A stretch of 64,000 nt of DNA from Phycisphaerae bacterium (GCA_016795065.1 JAEUIU010000054.1:42353-106352), one strand, 5' to 3'; counted from the stretch's first letter, positions 41,496 through 50,354 are shown. Program-made: numbers and translations. The notes: a model not told the origin generated them from the sequence alone.

Positions 41496-43239
41496 CCCCA
41501 GCCTCGCATGCTCGGCTTCGACCATCGTCCTCAAGCTCGGAGGATCGGTGTTGGCCAGTGAAGGGGACCTCGCGAAAGCCGTCCACGAGTGCTATCGCTG
41601 GTCGCGCGAAGGGTATCGCGTCCTCGCGGTGGTGAGCGCGATCGGCGATACCACCGACCGCCTCGTCACACGGGCCTCGGCCTATGGCCACGCCCCGTCG
41701 CCCTCGGCCTACGCCGCGTTGGTCGCCACGGGCGAGGTGACCAGCGCCGCTCATCTCTGGCTCGCCTGCGATGCCGCCGGCCTCGATGCCGTGGCTCTCG
41801 ACGCCTCGGCAATCGGGTTGCGCGTGGAGGGCCCGACGCTCGACGCAACACCGGTGACGGTGCATCGAGCGAGGCTCCAACAGGCCCTCGACCGCCATGC
41901 GATCGTCATCGTGCCGGGATTCGTGGGAGTCGACGCCTCCGGCCGACAGGCGCTCCTTGGCCGCGGCGGTTCGGACCTCACCGCCATCGTCCTTGCCCAC
42001 GCACTTCGGGCCCGGTGCCGACTGGTCAAGGATGTCCCGGGCCTCTTCGAACGCGATCCGGCCCGGCCCGGCCCCTTCGCCCGTCGTTATGCAGCGATTC
42101 ACTTCGACGACGCCGAGCGGCTCGACGGTGCCATCCTGCAATCGAAGGCTCTTCGATACGCTCAGGAACGGGGCTTCGCGTTCGAGGTCGCAGCCCTCGC
42201 AGCGGGAACCGGCACGGCCGACTGCACGGTGGTTGGTGCAGAGCGAACGCGCTTCGCACCTGACTCCGACCACAGGGCGCGGCGGCCCAAGCGACGCTTT
42301 GCGCTCCTGGGCTTTGGCGTGGTCGGGCGGGGCGTCTGGCAGCACCTTCGCGCCGAGCGCGATCGCTTCGAACCGGTCGGCGTTGCGGTGCGCACCCCCA
42401 AGCGACATGCCGACGCGATCGCTCCGCGCGTCCTGCGGACCGATGCCATCGCCCTTGCAGGCGACCCCGATGCGGACCTGGTCATCGAAACCATGGGCGG
42501 CACCGATCTTGCTCACGAGTGCGTGGCAGCAGCGCTGCGGCGCGGGGCGGACGTCATCACCGCGAACAAGAGTCTGGTCGCCCGATACGGCGCGGAGTTC
42601 GCCAGCCTAGCCCATCGGCACGGCGGCTCGTTGCGCTTCTCGGCGGCGGTGGGCGGTGCGGCCCCCTGTCTTGAGGCGGTAGCCCGCAGTGCCAGCCAAG
42701 GCATCGTTCGGCTCGACGGAATCCTCAATGGGACGACTAACGTGATGCTCGCCCGTATCGCCTCGGGCGCGAGCTTTGACGAGGCTCTCAGCGAGGCCCA
42801 GGCCCTCGGCTTTGCCGAATCGGACCCAAGTGCCGACGTCGATGGAACGGACGCGTTCGAGAAGATCACGCTCCTCGCCCGCGTTGCCTTTGGCGACCGA
42901 CCACATGACGCCCGTGTGAACGGGATTCGGAGCCGGTCGGGGTCCATACCCAGCACGGGTCCGAACACCCGTCTGGTCGCAAGCGCGTGGCTCGACGCCG
43001 GTCGGGTGCGCATCGAGGTTGCACCGCGCGACCTGTCGCCGGAGGACCCGCTCCTGCGGACCCACGAAGAATGGAACCGCCTGTGCATCCACTGCACCGA
43101 TGGGTCCATCGTCGAGGTGAGCGGCAAGGGTGCCGGTCGGCTCCCCACCGCGGAGGCCGTCGTTGCCGATGCCTTCGACCTGTGGCGCGCGGCCGAACGC
43201 CGCCCAGCGTCGGCAAGCGCGGAGGTGCTCCATGCCTGA
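41485..43239 (+). CDS. Bifunctional aspartokinase-homoserine dehydrogenase without ACT domains
   Basis: A 584-residue fusion starting at GTG, 11 nt before the previous stop, behind ggaggagg (41471-41478). The amino acid kinase domain (about 8-265) has V-L-K-L-G-G-S-V, S-A-I-G-D-T-T-D, A-T-G-E-V-T-S and G-R-G-G-S-D-L-T-A (from 159). The homoserine dehydrogenase domain (about 272-570) has the Rossmann G-F-G-V-V-G (from 276), N-K-S-L-V-A (Lys362), N-G-T-T-N-V-M-L and D-P-S-A-D-V-D-G-T-D-A-F-E-K. The two ACT domains that lie between the catalytic parts of E. coli ThrA/MetL, and the C-terminal ACT of many HSDs, are absent. The protein joins steps 1 and 3 of homoserine synthesis, and riboswitch control may replace allosteric feedback. 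Confidence 0.92.
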   Translation: MPTDPSLACSASTIVLKLGGSVLASEGDLAKAVHECYRWSREGYRVLAVVSAIGDTTDRLVTRASAYGHAPSPSAYAALVATGEVTSAAHLWLACDAAGLDAVALDASAIGLRVEGPTLDATPVTVHRARLQQALDRHAIVIVPGFVGVDASGRQALLGRGGSDLTAIVLAHALRARCRLVKDVPGLFERDPARPGPFARRYAAIHFDDAERLDGAILQSKALRYAQERGFAFEVAALAAGTGTADCTVVGAERTRFAPDSDHRARRPKRRFALLGFGVVGRGVWQHLRAERDRFEPVGVAVRTPKRHADAIAPRVLRTDAIALAGDPDADLVIETMGGTDLAHECVAAALRRGADVITANKSLVARYGAEFASLAHRHGGSLRFSAAVGGAAPCLEAVARSASQGIVRLDGILNGTTNVMLARIASGASFDEALSEAQALGFAESDPSADVDGTDAFEKITLLARVAFGDRPHDARVNGIRSRSGSIPSTGPNTRLVASAWLDAGRVRIEVAPRDLSPEDPLLRTHEEWNRLCIHCTDGSIVEVSGKGAGRLPTAEAVVADAFDLWRAAERRPASASAEVLHA

Positions 43240-44464
43240 CCAACGCCACTCGAGCGGCGCAGAGCCCGGCAAGCACACGCGCTACGCCCTCCTTGAGGGT
43301 TCGCCGGGCGACCCGTGGCGGGCCAGTTCTCCGCCCATCTACCAGACCGCGACCTTCGAACAGGAATCTCCTGAGGGCTTCGGCCGCTACGACTACGCCC
43401 GCAGCGGCAACCCGACGCGGGAGACCCTGGAACGGCACGTCGCCCGCTTGGAAGGGGCCGTCGGCTGCGTTGCCTTGGCCAGTGGCGTCGCGGCCATCAC
43501 GGCGGTCACGCGGCTTCTCGTACCCGGCGATCGGCTTGTCGCCCACCTTGACCTCTACGGAGGCACGCAGCGGCTCCTGTCATGCCTTGCTGGCGAACGA
43601 GGCATCGACGTGGTCCATGCCGACCTCGTCGACGGTGACCTTGACGCCCTGTCACCCGGAACGCGACTGGTCCTGGTCGAGAGCCTGACCAATCCTCTTT
43701 GGCGGGCCCCCGACCTGCGGGCGATCGCGGCCCGCTGCCGGGCGATTGGGGCGCTCCTGGCGGTGGATGCCACCGCCATGAGTCCTTGGCTTCAACGCCC
43801 CCTCTCCTTCGGCGCTGATTGCGTCCTCCACTCGGCGACGAAACTCCTCTCCGGTCACGGCGATGTCACCGCCGGCGTGATCTCGTCGGCGAGCGAGGAT
43901 CTTCATCGGCGGCTTGCGTTTCTCCAGAACGCCGAAGGGAGTGGCCTCGCTCCCTTCGACAGTTGGCTTCTCCTCCGCGGGATGCGCACACTCGGCGTGC
44001 GGGTGGACCGCCAGCAGGAGAGCGCCACGCGAATTGCGGCGTGGCTCGCTCGGCGGCCGGACGTTCGAGCGGTGCACCAACCCTCGCTCCCAAGCCATCC
44101 GGACGTCCTGCGGCACGCGGCCCAAGCCGAAGGGCCCGGCGTCGTGGTGAGTTTCGAAACCGGCGACGAGGAGCGATCGCTTGAGATCGTGCGGCGCCTT
44201 CAGCGCTTCGCCATCGCCGTGAGCTTTGGCTCGGTGGACTCGACCGCGAGTCTCCCCTGCCGCATGTCGCACGCGTCGGTACCGCCTGAACTCCGCGCTC
44301 TCCGGGCGCTTCCCGGCGATCTCATCCGCCTGTCGATTGGGCTGGAGGATCCTGCGGACCTGATGGCTGATCTGGCGCAGGCGCTGGCGGCACCGTCGCT
44401 TCGCGCATCGCCTTCGCCCGCTCCAGAAGGGAGGCGTGGTCGTTGGACACCGGTGTCAATGTGA
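43232..44464 (+). CDS. Second Cys/Met-metabolism PLP enzyme (cystathionine lyase/synthase type)
   Basis: A 410-residue trans-sulfuration family enzyme that overlaps the previous stop by 8 nt, behind a ggagg. It has Y-D-Y-A-R-S-G-N-P-T-R, L-A-S-G-V-A-A-I-T-A, V-D-A-T-A-M-S-P, PLP lysine in H-S-A-T-K-L-L-S-G-H-G-D-V and C-terminal R-L-S-I-G-L-E-D. With the first PLP enzyme it could form a gamma-synthase plus beta-lyase pair leading to homocysteine. Which of the two performs which step cannot be decided here. Its last 48 codons overlap the convergent PEGA lipoprotein gene. Confidence 0.9.
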   Translation: MPDQRHSSGAEPGKHTRYALLEGSPGDPWRASSPPIYQTATFEQESPEGFGRYDYARSGNPTRETLERHVARLEGAVGCVALASGVAAITAVTRLLVPGDRLVAHLDLYGGTQRLLSCLAGERGIDVVHADLVDGDLDALSPGTRLVLVESLTNPLWRAPDLRAIAARCRAIGALLAVDATAMSPWLQRPLSFGADCVLHSATKLLSGHGDVTAGVISSASEDLHRRLAFLQNAEGSGLAPFDSWLLLRGMRTLGVRVDRQQESATRIAAWLARRPDVRAVHQPSLPSHPDVLRHAAQAEGPGVVVSFETGDEERSLEIVRRLQRFAIAVSFGSVDSTASLPCRMSHASVPPELRALRALPGDLIRLSIGLEDPADLMADLAQALAAPSLRASPSPAPEGRRGRWTPVSM

Positions 44465-44801
44465 AGTGCCAGCGGTTCTCGCTGGTGAGCCGGGCCGGCA
44501 GCGCCTCGGCGATGAGATCGGGTCCGAGGTAGTCCCACGCCGGTGCGACCGCCTCGGCGCTGGTGTCCAGCGGCTCGTAGCCGTCGAGGGCGAGACGCAC
44601 GTCGTAGGTGCCGTAGTAGGTGAACTCGGCCTCGCAGGGCGTCCGGCCGATCTCGCGGTCGTTGAGCCAGACCGTGGCCCCGCTCGGATCGCTGGTCATG
44701 GAGAGGACCCGTCGAACGCAGCCGACGCTCGTCAGGCTTGTGAGGGTGACGGCGGCGAGGAGGGCTGCGTTGCGTGCGGAGCGTGCCATGGTGAAGCTCA
44801 T
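44322..44801 (-). CDS. PEGA-domain lipoprotein
   Basis: A 159-residue exported lipoprotein. The lipobox L-T-S-V-G-C puts the lipidated cysteine near residue 28. A PEGA domain follows: V-R-R-V-L-S-M-T-S-D-P-S-G-A-T-V-W-L-N-D-R-E-I-G-R-T-P with the family's P-x-G-A-x-V-x-x-x-G motif, and Y-Y-G-T-Y-D-V-R-L-A-L-D-G-Y-E-P. The C-terminal 40 residues are Pro/Gln-rich. It lies 10 nt after lptB on the same strand and is probably co-transcribed with it. Its 3' end runs 143 nt into the convergent PLP gene. An in-frame ATG at 44789 is an alternative start. Confidence 0.82.
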   Translation of the reverse strand: MSFTMARSARNAALLAAVTLTSLTSVGCVRRVLSMTSDPSGATVWLNDREIGRTPCEAEFTYYGTYDVRLALDGYEPLDTSAEAVAPAWDYLGPDLIAEALPARLTSENRWHFTLTPVSNDHASLLERAKAMREATVPPAPAPDQPSGPQDPPAQSTGG

Positions 44802-44811
44802 TGAAGTCGCG

Positions 44812-45546
44812 TCAGTCGAACTCGTCGCCGCGGAAGGTCGACGCGAGGTAGGCCTCGCGCACGACCGGGTCGTTGATGATCGAGCGGGGATCCCCCTCGC
44901 GGAGGTTCTTGCCGTCATCGAGGATATAGACCCGGTCGCAGATGCGCAGCGTCTGTTGGACGTTGTGATCCGTGACCAACATGGCGATCCCCTCGTCGGC
45001 GAGCTTGCGGACCTCGGTCTGGAGTTCCTCGACGGTGTGAGGATCGACCGCGGCAAAGGGCTCGTCCAGAAGCATCAGGCGAGGTTTGGTGATGAGAGCC
45101 CGGGCGATCTCGAGGCGCCGCCGTTCGCCGCCCGAACACGTGCGGGCCTGCTCCTTGGCCTTGTGGCGGAGCCCGAACTGTTCCAGCAACTCGGTCGCAC
45201 GTCGCCGACGCGCATCCTTCGACATCCGCTGCGTCTCAAGGATCGCGAGGAGGTTGTCCTCGCAACTCAGCCGCTGAAAAACGCTCGGCTCTTGCGAGAG
45301 GTAGCCCATCCCGGCCAAGGCGTGGCGATACATGGGCAGCTCGGTCACGTCTTGTCCGTTGAAGTGAACCTGCCCGGCCTCGGGGGCGATCATGCCGATG
45401 GCCATGCGAAAGGAAGTCGTCTTGCCCGCCCCATTGCGGCCCAGAAGTCCGACAACCTCGCCTGGCTCGACCGAGAACGAGACGCCGTCCACGACCAATC
45501 GGCCGTTGTAGCTCTTCTTGAGTCCCTTCGCGTCCAGGAGCGGCAT
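44812..45546 (-). CDS. lptB: LPS export ABC transporter ATP-binding protein
   Basis: A 244-residue ABC ATPase closest to LptB, which powers LPS extraction by LptFG. Walker A G-R-N-G-A-G-K-T-T, Q-loop Y-L-S-Q-E-P, signature C-S-G-G-E-R-R-R, Walker B L-M-L-L-D-E-P-F-A-A-V-D-P and switch histidine in V-T-D-H-N-V are intact. E-P-S-V-F-Q-R-L-S and D-H-N-V-Q-Q-T-L are LptB-like. lptF, lptG, lptA and lptC are not in the window. Confidence 0.92.
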   Translation of the reverse strand: MPLLDAKGLKKSYNGRLVVDGVSFSVEPGEVVGLLGRNGAGKTTSFRMAIGMIAPEAGQVHFNGQDVTELPMYRHALAGMGYLSQEPSVFQRLSCEDNLLAILETQRMSKDARRRRATELLEQFGLRHKAKEQARTCSGGERRRLEIARALITKPRLMLLDEPFAAVDPHTVEELQTEVRKLADEGIAMLVTDHNVQQTLRICDRVYILDDGKNLREGDPRSIINDPVVREAYLASTFRGDEFD

Positions 45547-45556
45547 GTGGCGGCGA

Positions 45557-45562
45557 AGTGTA
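45557..45562 (-). promoter_or_regulatory. TANNNT -10-like box before lptB
   Basis: TACACT (minus strand) ends 10 nt before the ATG at 45546. Confidence 0.4.
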
Positions 45563-45657
45563 TCCGGTCCTTCGACACAGGCTGCGAGGACGCGCCTCGT
45601 GAGAAATCACCGCGAAGGACTACCCCCCGGCGGGCGTTCAGGCGACACTGGCAACCC

Positions 45658-47556
45658 ATGGGGCCGAAGAACGGGAAAAGCGCATCCGAGCCCGCAAACG
45701 GACATGCCGATCGAGGTCTCCCACCAACCGTCGAGAGCTCGGTATCCGCTCCGAGTTCCGGCGTCATCGGCGAGCGAATCCGATCGTTGCTGATGACCAC
45801 CCTTCGAACCGTTCACGTCACCCGCGAACAGGCCAGTGAAGCCGAACGGGAACGCCAGTTTCCGTCCTTCTCGCTTCCGTTGGCCTTGGGACCGATCGAC
45901 GCCAACGGCGAGCCGACATACACGGTTCTCTCCCAGGTCGGTCATGGACAGAGTGCACGGGTCTATCGGGGCGTCTTCCACCGGCTCTCGAGCCACGACC
46001 AAACCTGCAACATCGCCGTCAAGTTCTTCCGCGAGATCACCAACGATCGCCACGCCGAGGAAGCCCGCCGCGAGGCTCTCCGAGCTGACCTGGTGCGCGA
46101 CGACCACGTGGTACGTGTTCGCGACGTCGGCCTTTGGCAGGATCGTTGGCCCTACGTCATCCATGACTTCCACCAGGCCCAAAACCTGGAGGAATGGGCC
46201 GCGATCGCGTTCGGGAGAGAGGGTGCGGCGGGCGCCCCCGGCGATGCCGCGACCCTTCCAACCATCGAACGTTGCGTGCGCATCGTGTTGGACGCGACGC
46301 GCGGCGTCGAGGCCGCACACGCCAAGGACGTGATTCATCGCGACATCGCCCCTCGCAACCTCTTGGTCTGTGCCGACGGCGTTACTCGCATCACCGACTT
46401 CGGCTGCGCGTCCCTCGGGGAACGGTCGGGCGACACCATCGTGGTCGGCACCCCCGGCTTCATGCCGCCGGAACAATGGACCAACGGGGCCCATCTTCGC
46501 CAATCGGATATCGCCTCCCTCGCCGGAGTCCTTTTCTGGCTCATCACCGGTCGCCTTCCCTACGGCGAAACGTCGGAGGCCGTGGCCCAAGCCCATGCCG
46601 AGCCGGAGCGGGCCCACGCGATGCGAGCCGACGTCCTGACAGAATCGGATGTCCCTCCGGAGATTGCCACCGCGATTCTCAAGGCCACCGAGCCGTCGCT
46701 CCTGAAGCGAACCGACGATGCACGCACCTTCGCGGCGGCATTGGAACGGTGGCTAGCGGCCCCCGTGGAAGGGTCGACGGCGAGTGCGGGATCGCCTCCC
46801 ACTCGGCTGCAACGTCGACGCGGCCCCCTCGTCCTTGCAAGCATCCTGTTCCTTGCGTTGGTTGTGTTTGTCGCGTTCTGGAACGGTCCACGGGGGCCGA
46901 TGCCGTTGGAAACCGCGGGGCAGTGCTCGGCCTGGTTTGATCGGACACCCGAGGACCCGGCCTTTCTGACGCTTGCCCGGTCGTTCTTCCAGTTCAGCGG
47001 CCTGAAGTTCGAACCCCAGATTCCACCGTCGATCGATCGCGAGGGTGCTCTCGAACTCGCATGGGAGTACCGAAGTGCGATCCTCGGGGAGTCGGACTTC
47101 CTTCAGCGATTCAACCGAACCTTTGCCGTCGCCGTCTTGGCCTACGAGGCTCGGGACGACGACGCGACGGCGTGGTGGCTGGCGACATCGCGCGACATGC
47201 TGCTCGGTCCAGAGGCCGCCAGCGTTCCAGACCTCGATATGCGCATCTGCCAGGTGCGGTGGAACGCTCTGCAGGGGCTTCGCTGGTATGACGCCGAATT
47301 GGCGATGGAGCAATCGCCCGACGGATCGAAGACCACAAGGACGCATCAAACGGCGTTTCGTGGAGGCGGTGCGGGCCGCCTCATCAGCAACTGGACGTTG
47401 GCCCTGAACCAAAAGGGCGTCTTAGGGTACGGTCCATCAGGGTTCCAAGACCTGATTCGCCAACGGGTCGATGACCTCCACGCACGGGTTCCCTTCTTCC
47501 CGCGACCCGGCGCGGCCCCGGGGGCGAAGGTGCCACCCAGTGCCGGGAAGCCCTGA
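45658..47556 (+). CDS. Hanks-type Ser/Thr protein kinase with one membrane helix
   Basis: A 632-residue kinase. The catalytic domain (about 85-370) has a glycine loop G-H-G-Q-S-A-R-V, Lys122 in I-A-V-K-F-F, the C-helix glutamate, H-R-D at 227-229 in I-H-R-D-I-A-P-R-N-L, D-F-G at 247-249 and P-P-E-Q-W in the activation segment, so it should be active. A transmembrane helix (about 390-410) is followed by a 220-residue extracytoplasmic region with no named domain. The ATG at 45793 (start of M-T-T-L) is an alternative. It is followed by three small exported proteins and a convergent ECF gene. Confidence 0.93.
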   Translation: MGPKNGKSASEPANGHADRGLPPTVESSVSAPSSGVIGERIRSLLMTTLRTVHVTREQASEAERERQFPSFSLPLALGPIDANGEPTYTVLSQVGHGQSARVYRGVFHRLSSHDQTCNIAVKFFREITNDRHAEEARREALRADLVRDDHVVRVRDVGLWQDRWPYVIHDFHQAQNLEEWAAIAFGREGAAGAPGDAATLPTIERCVRIVLDATRGVEAAHAKDVIHRDIAPRNLLVCADGVTRITDFGCASLGERSGDTIVVGTPGFMPPEQWTNGAHLRQSDIASLAGVLFWLITGRLPYGETSEAVAQAHAEPERAHAMRADVLTESDVPPEIATAILKATEPSLLKRTDDARTFAAALERWLAAPVEGSTASAGSPPTRLQRRRGPLVLASILFLALVVFVAFWNGPRGPMPLETAGQCSAWFDRTPEDPAFLTLARSFFQFSGLKFEPQIPPSIDREGALELAWEYRSAILGESDFLQRFNRTFAVAVLAYEARDDDATAWWLATSRDMLLGPEAASVPDLDMRICQVRWNALQGLRWYDAELAMEQSPDGSKTTRTHQTAFRGGGAGRLISNWTLALNQKGVLGYGPSGFQDLIRQRVDDLHARVPFFPRPGAAPGAKVPPSAGKP

Positions 47557-47766
47557 CTGCTTTCTTGAGCGCCCCTGAAAAAAGGCGTCCTGCTTTCTCA
47601 CGAGAATGATGCCAACGGGCATTTTGTTGCGAGCTGACGCTCTGGTTCTGCGGTGGATATGGGGCTGACTCGTCCAGTCCCCCATGACGACCACAGTCCT
47701 GCCGTCCCGCACCATTCGTAGGGATCGGCATCCCCAGTGGTTGCGAACCGCCCCCGTTGTAGGGAC

Positions 47767-48075
47767 ATGGTCCCAAGGAATTCATCCGTGAGGAACGCTC
47801 CTCGATCGGCGTCGTTGTTGATTGGCATCACGGTACTCTTCCTGAGCGGAGGTCCCGCAGGCGGAGACGGCCCCGGGCAACTTGGCTGCGGCGTCCCCTT
47901 CATCATCCCCGACGCCAATGACCTGACCTGCAAGCTCAAGCGCAACGCCATGTGCGTGATCGAAGGCGTGCCGCTGGTCCCCTTCGGCAGTGACACCTGC
48001 GGTTGGAAATCGGGTACCGGTGGTGGGCCAATGGACTGCGGTCTCCCAGCTCAGAATGGAGCCCTATGCCAATGA
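47767..48075 (+). CDS. Small secreted cysteine-rich protein
   Basis: A 102-residue protein with a signal peptide (about 1-35) and six cysteines in the remaining 65 residues, suggesting disulfides. No family recognised. Its stop overlaps the ATG of the next gene by 10 nt. The 210 nt between the kinase and this gene show no other feature. Confidence 0.6.
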   Translation: MVPRNSSVRNAPRSASLLIGITVLFLSGGPAGGDGPGQLGCGVPFIIPDANDLTCKLKRNAMCVIEGVPLVPFGSDTCGWKSGTGGGPMDCGLPAQNGALCQ

Positions 48076-49118
48076 CATCGCTCCCTCACGACAACCCCGT
48101 CGTTCGCCGCCTCGAGTGGCGCGAGCCCGTGCAGCAGCGTCGCCCGGTGTCGGACTGGCTGCTCGCTCGCGCATTCGGCAAGAGCCGCACCCAGGCCATT
48201 GGGCGACTCGCGGTGATCGGCTGTTTGGCCGCCGCTGCCCCGCTGACCTCAAGAGTGACCGGGGAAACGGCCGTCGGAAGCGGGCCAGGCGATCTGGTCC
48301 GATTGCTCCGAACGATGGAAACGATCTCGGTGGAAGCCACCGTGATGACTCGTTTCTACCCGACCTCGTTGGTCACGACCGTACCGACGGATGGCTCACC
48401 ATCCTTCGGATCGGCGACCTTTCTCGATAGCGGCCTCGCCTGGCGCATTCAGAATGACTTTGATCCAGCGCGTTTCACCTGCATGCCCGTCACCGACAGC
48501 TCGTTTGATGGTGATGCGACTGTCGTCACCTACCTCCCGCTGACCAACGAAGCGACGATCACCACCACCGGCGAACAGGACGTCCCGTACACCAACGTTT
48601 GGCATCCATGGTTCCGGCTCGGCATGTGGCTGCAATCCCACCCACTGGACTTCCGCTTTGCCACCACCCGAGCCGATCTCTTGATCGTCTCGGAGTCTTC
48701 CCTCGACATGGCAAACGAAGGCTGGGAAGCCATCGATTTCGAGGGCGCGGCCGCTGAGGCGACGATGGTCGACTACGGCCCTGGCTGCCCGGCGTATCGA
48801 ATCATCGCTCTCGAAGACTCGCACGATCAGCCATTGGCGATCGAGCTGTACGACGCCAGCGGTAACCTCTCCCAGCGAGTCTACTTCTCGGAGTGGGAAG
48901 TGCCGACTTGGAGTACGAACTCATCGCTCGCCCCGCAAGCCTTGCCGCATGTCGTTACGCTCCTCTGCTTCACCCCATCAGGTGAACTCTGTTCCGACAT
49001 TACGACGACCATCACCGCATGTGCGATCGATATGCCCATCTCCGCCGAGGCAATCACCACGCCCCTGAGCCAAGCGGAGTCCCTCTTTGATGAAGATACG
49101 CGCGAGCGCATCTGGTAA
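48066..49118 (+). CDS. Exported protein, possible LolA-like fold
   Basis: A 350-residue protein. A basic N-terminus of about 45 residues precedes a hydrophobic segment (about 47-62), so it is membrane-anchored or exported with an extended signal. The rest is a run of beta strands and a few helices, with S-G-L-A-W-R-I-Q-N-D and a C-terminal Y-F-S-E-W-E-V-P motif, which resembles large periplasmic LolA/DUF2092 folds. No function assigned. The start overlaps the preceding gene and the end overlaps the following one, so the three are one translational unit. Confidence 0.6.
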   Translation: MPMTSLPHDNPVVRRLEWREPVQQRRPVSDWLLARAFGKSRTQAIGRLAVIGCLAAAAPLTSRVTGETAVGSGPGDLVRLLRTMETISVEATVMTRFYPTSLVTTVPTDGSPSFGSATFLDSGLAWRIQNDFDPARFTCMPVTDSSFDGDATVVTYLPLTNEATITTTGEQDVPYTNVWHPWFRLGMWLQSHPLDFRFATTRADLLIVSESSLDMANEGWEAIDFEGAAAEATMVDYGPGCPAYRIIALEDSHDQPLAIELYDASGNLSQRVYFSEWEVPTWSTNSSLAPQALPHVVTLLCFTPSGELCSDITTTITACAIDMPISAEAITTPLSQAESLFDEDTRERIW

Positions 49119-49716
49119 GGCCAAACGGCTGCCGATCGGAAAAGCCGGCAAGCGGTTGGGCGTCGGTCTCGTCTTCTGCGGCGGAATCCTCCTCGCTGCC
49201 TGCGATCCCCCTCCTCCGGGGTCGCTGAAGCAGGTGCGGACGCCCGACCTCTCGGTCGACGGACTCCATCCAGCAGTCCTGGAGCGCATGACGGGCTACC
49301 TCGTTGAACGCTCCGACGCCTCACTTGAGTCGCTTCTCGCCTTGCGGGATGGTCCCGTCGCGGAACTCCGGGTGTTCGACCCGGCGTTTCGCGGCACAAC
49401 GGAAACAGATCGCAATGAACTTGAGGAGATGCAAGCCGAGCGACAGCAGATCGTCCTCCTGGCTTTGTACGAGATAGAACGGCCGTTCACGAACAAGGCT
49501 GACGCCGCAGCAGACCCTCAACTCCTCGACCGGGGGCCGCGACTCCTTGGATTCATGCGCGCTTTTGCCGAAGCGAACGCTCAAGGCTCCGAAGCGCCCT
49601 ACGACGTCATTGGATTGAGTACCGGCAGAACGCTCAAGACAATCCAAGACTACTTGGCGCGCCATCAGCCCCAGGCCCCGGCTCCTCCGAAAGAAGCTGG
49701 GTCAGCCGGTCCCTGA
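49090..49716 (+). CDS. Small lipoprotein
   Basis: A 208-residue predicted lipoprotein. After a Lys-rich start (K-I-R-A-S-A-S-G-K-A-K-R) comes a hydrophobic stretch and lipobox L-L-A-A-C near residue 38. The rest is helical and not recognised. The ATG at 49090 directly follows a TTG; both are in frame. It starts inside the previous gene and its 3' end overlaps the convergent ECF gene by 83 nt. Confidence 0.65.
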   Translation: MKIRASASGKAKRLPIGKAGKRLGVGLVFCGGILLAACDPPPPGSLKQVRTPDLSVDGLHPAVLERMTGYLVERSDASLESLLALRDGPVAELRVFDPAFRGTTETDRNELEEMQAERQQIVLLALYEIERPFTNKADAAADPQLLDRGPRLLGFMRAFAEANAQGSEAPYDVIGLSTGRTLKTIQDYLARHQPQAPAPPKEAGSAGP

Positions 49717-50266
49717 GCACCTTCCACCGCTGGCGGGCTGCCTCCTCGGTGCAACCGAGTGACGCGCCGATGTTGCGGAAGCTGGACCGATCCAGGCGCA
49801 TGACCATCGTTCGGTAGTCGCGCTCCGGGAGGGTCCGGATGAAGTTGGTCAGGAGTTCGTAACGAGAGGCGACGGCATCCGGAACGCGTGGATGATTCGC
49901 CGCTGCCGTGACGGGCATGCCTTGGGCGCGATGCAGGAGCTTGCGACGTTCTCGCAGTTGCAGCCGAAACGTACGGGCGATGGCCCGTTGGAGGACGGTC
50001 TTCACCAGCCCACGGGCCGGGCCTGCGCCTTGGGCATGGAACCGCCCCCCCGTGACCATGGCGATGACCTGTCGGGCGGTCGTGGAGAGCAGGTCTTCCA
50101 AGCCATGCGACAAGTGCCCGCTGGCACTGACCCGAGATTCGGCGAGCCGACGGAACTCGGTCCAATTGCGTCGCAGAAACTCAACGATCGCTTCGCGGTC
50201 GCCCTTTTCTGCAGCGGCCACAAGCTCATCGTCGGAGAACGACGCAAACCGAGGATTCGCAGGCAT
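49634..50266 (-). CDS. ECF-type RNA polymerase sigma factor
   Basis: A 210-residue sigma-70 family protein. Sigma-2 region occupies about 12-95 (D-D-E-L-V-A-A-A-E-K-G-D ... and H-L-S-H-G-L-E-D-L-L-S-T). Sigma-4 (about 145-200) has L-P-E-R-D-Y-R-T-M-V-M-R and the recognition helix in F-R-N-I-G-A-S-L-G-C-T-E-E-A-A-R-Q-R-W. No anti-sigma factor is adjacent. In Planctomycetota many ECFs are linked to Ser/Thr kinases; one lies 2 kb away here, convergent, with three exported proteins between. Confidence 0.85.
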   Translation of the reverse strand: MPANPRFASFSDDELVAAAEKGDREAIVEFLRRNWTEFRRLAESRVSASGHLSHGLEDLLSTTARQVIAMVTGGRFHAQGAGPARGLVKTVLQRAIARTFRLQLRERRKLLHRAQGMPVTAAANHPRVPDAVASRYELLTNFIRTLPERDYRTMVMRLDRSSFRNIGASLGCTEEAARQRWKVLRDRLTQLLSEEPGPGADGAPSSLGLS

Positions 50267-50354
50267 GGATCGCACGCAGGCATTGTCCGCCACAACAGTG
50301 CGAGTGCAAGCAATCGATCGCGCGGTTTCGACACAAACGTTGCGATACGAACCT

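Noticed and set aside
44620..45657. 346-residue N-terminal extension of the Ser/Thr kinase
   Set aside because: It would run antisense through lptB; the kinase domain and a sensible start lie after 45658.
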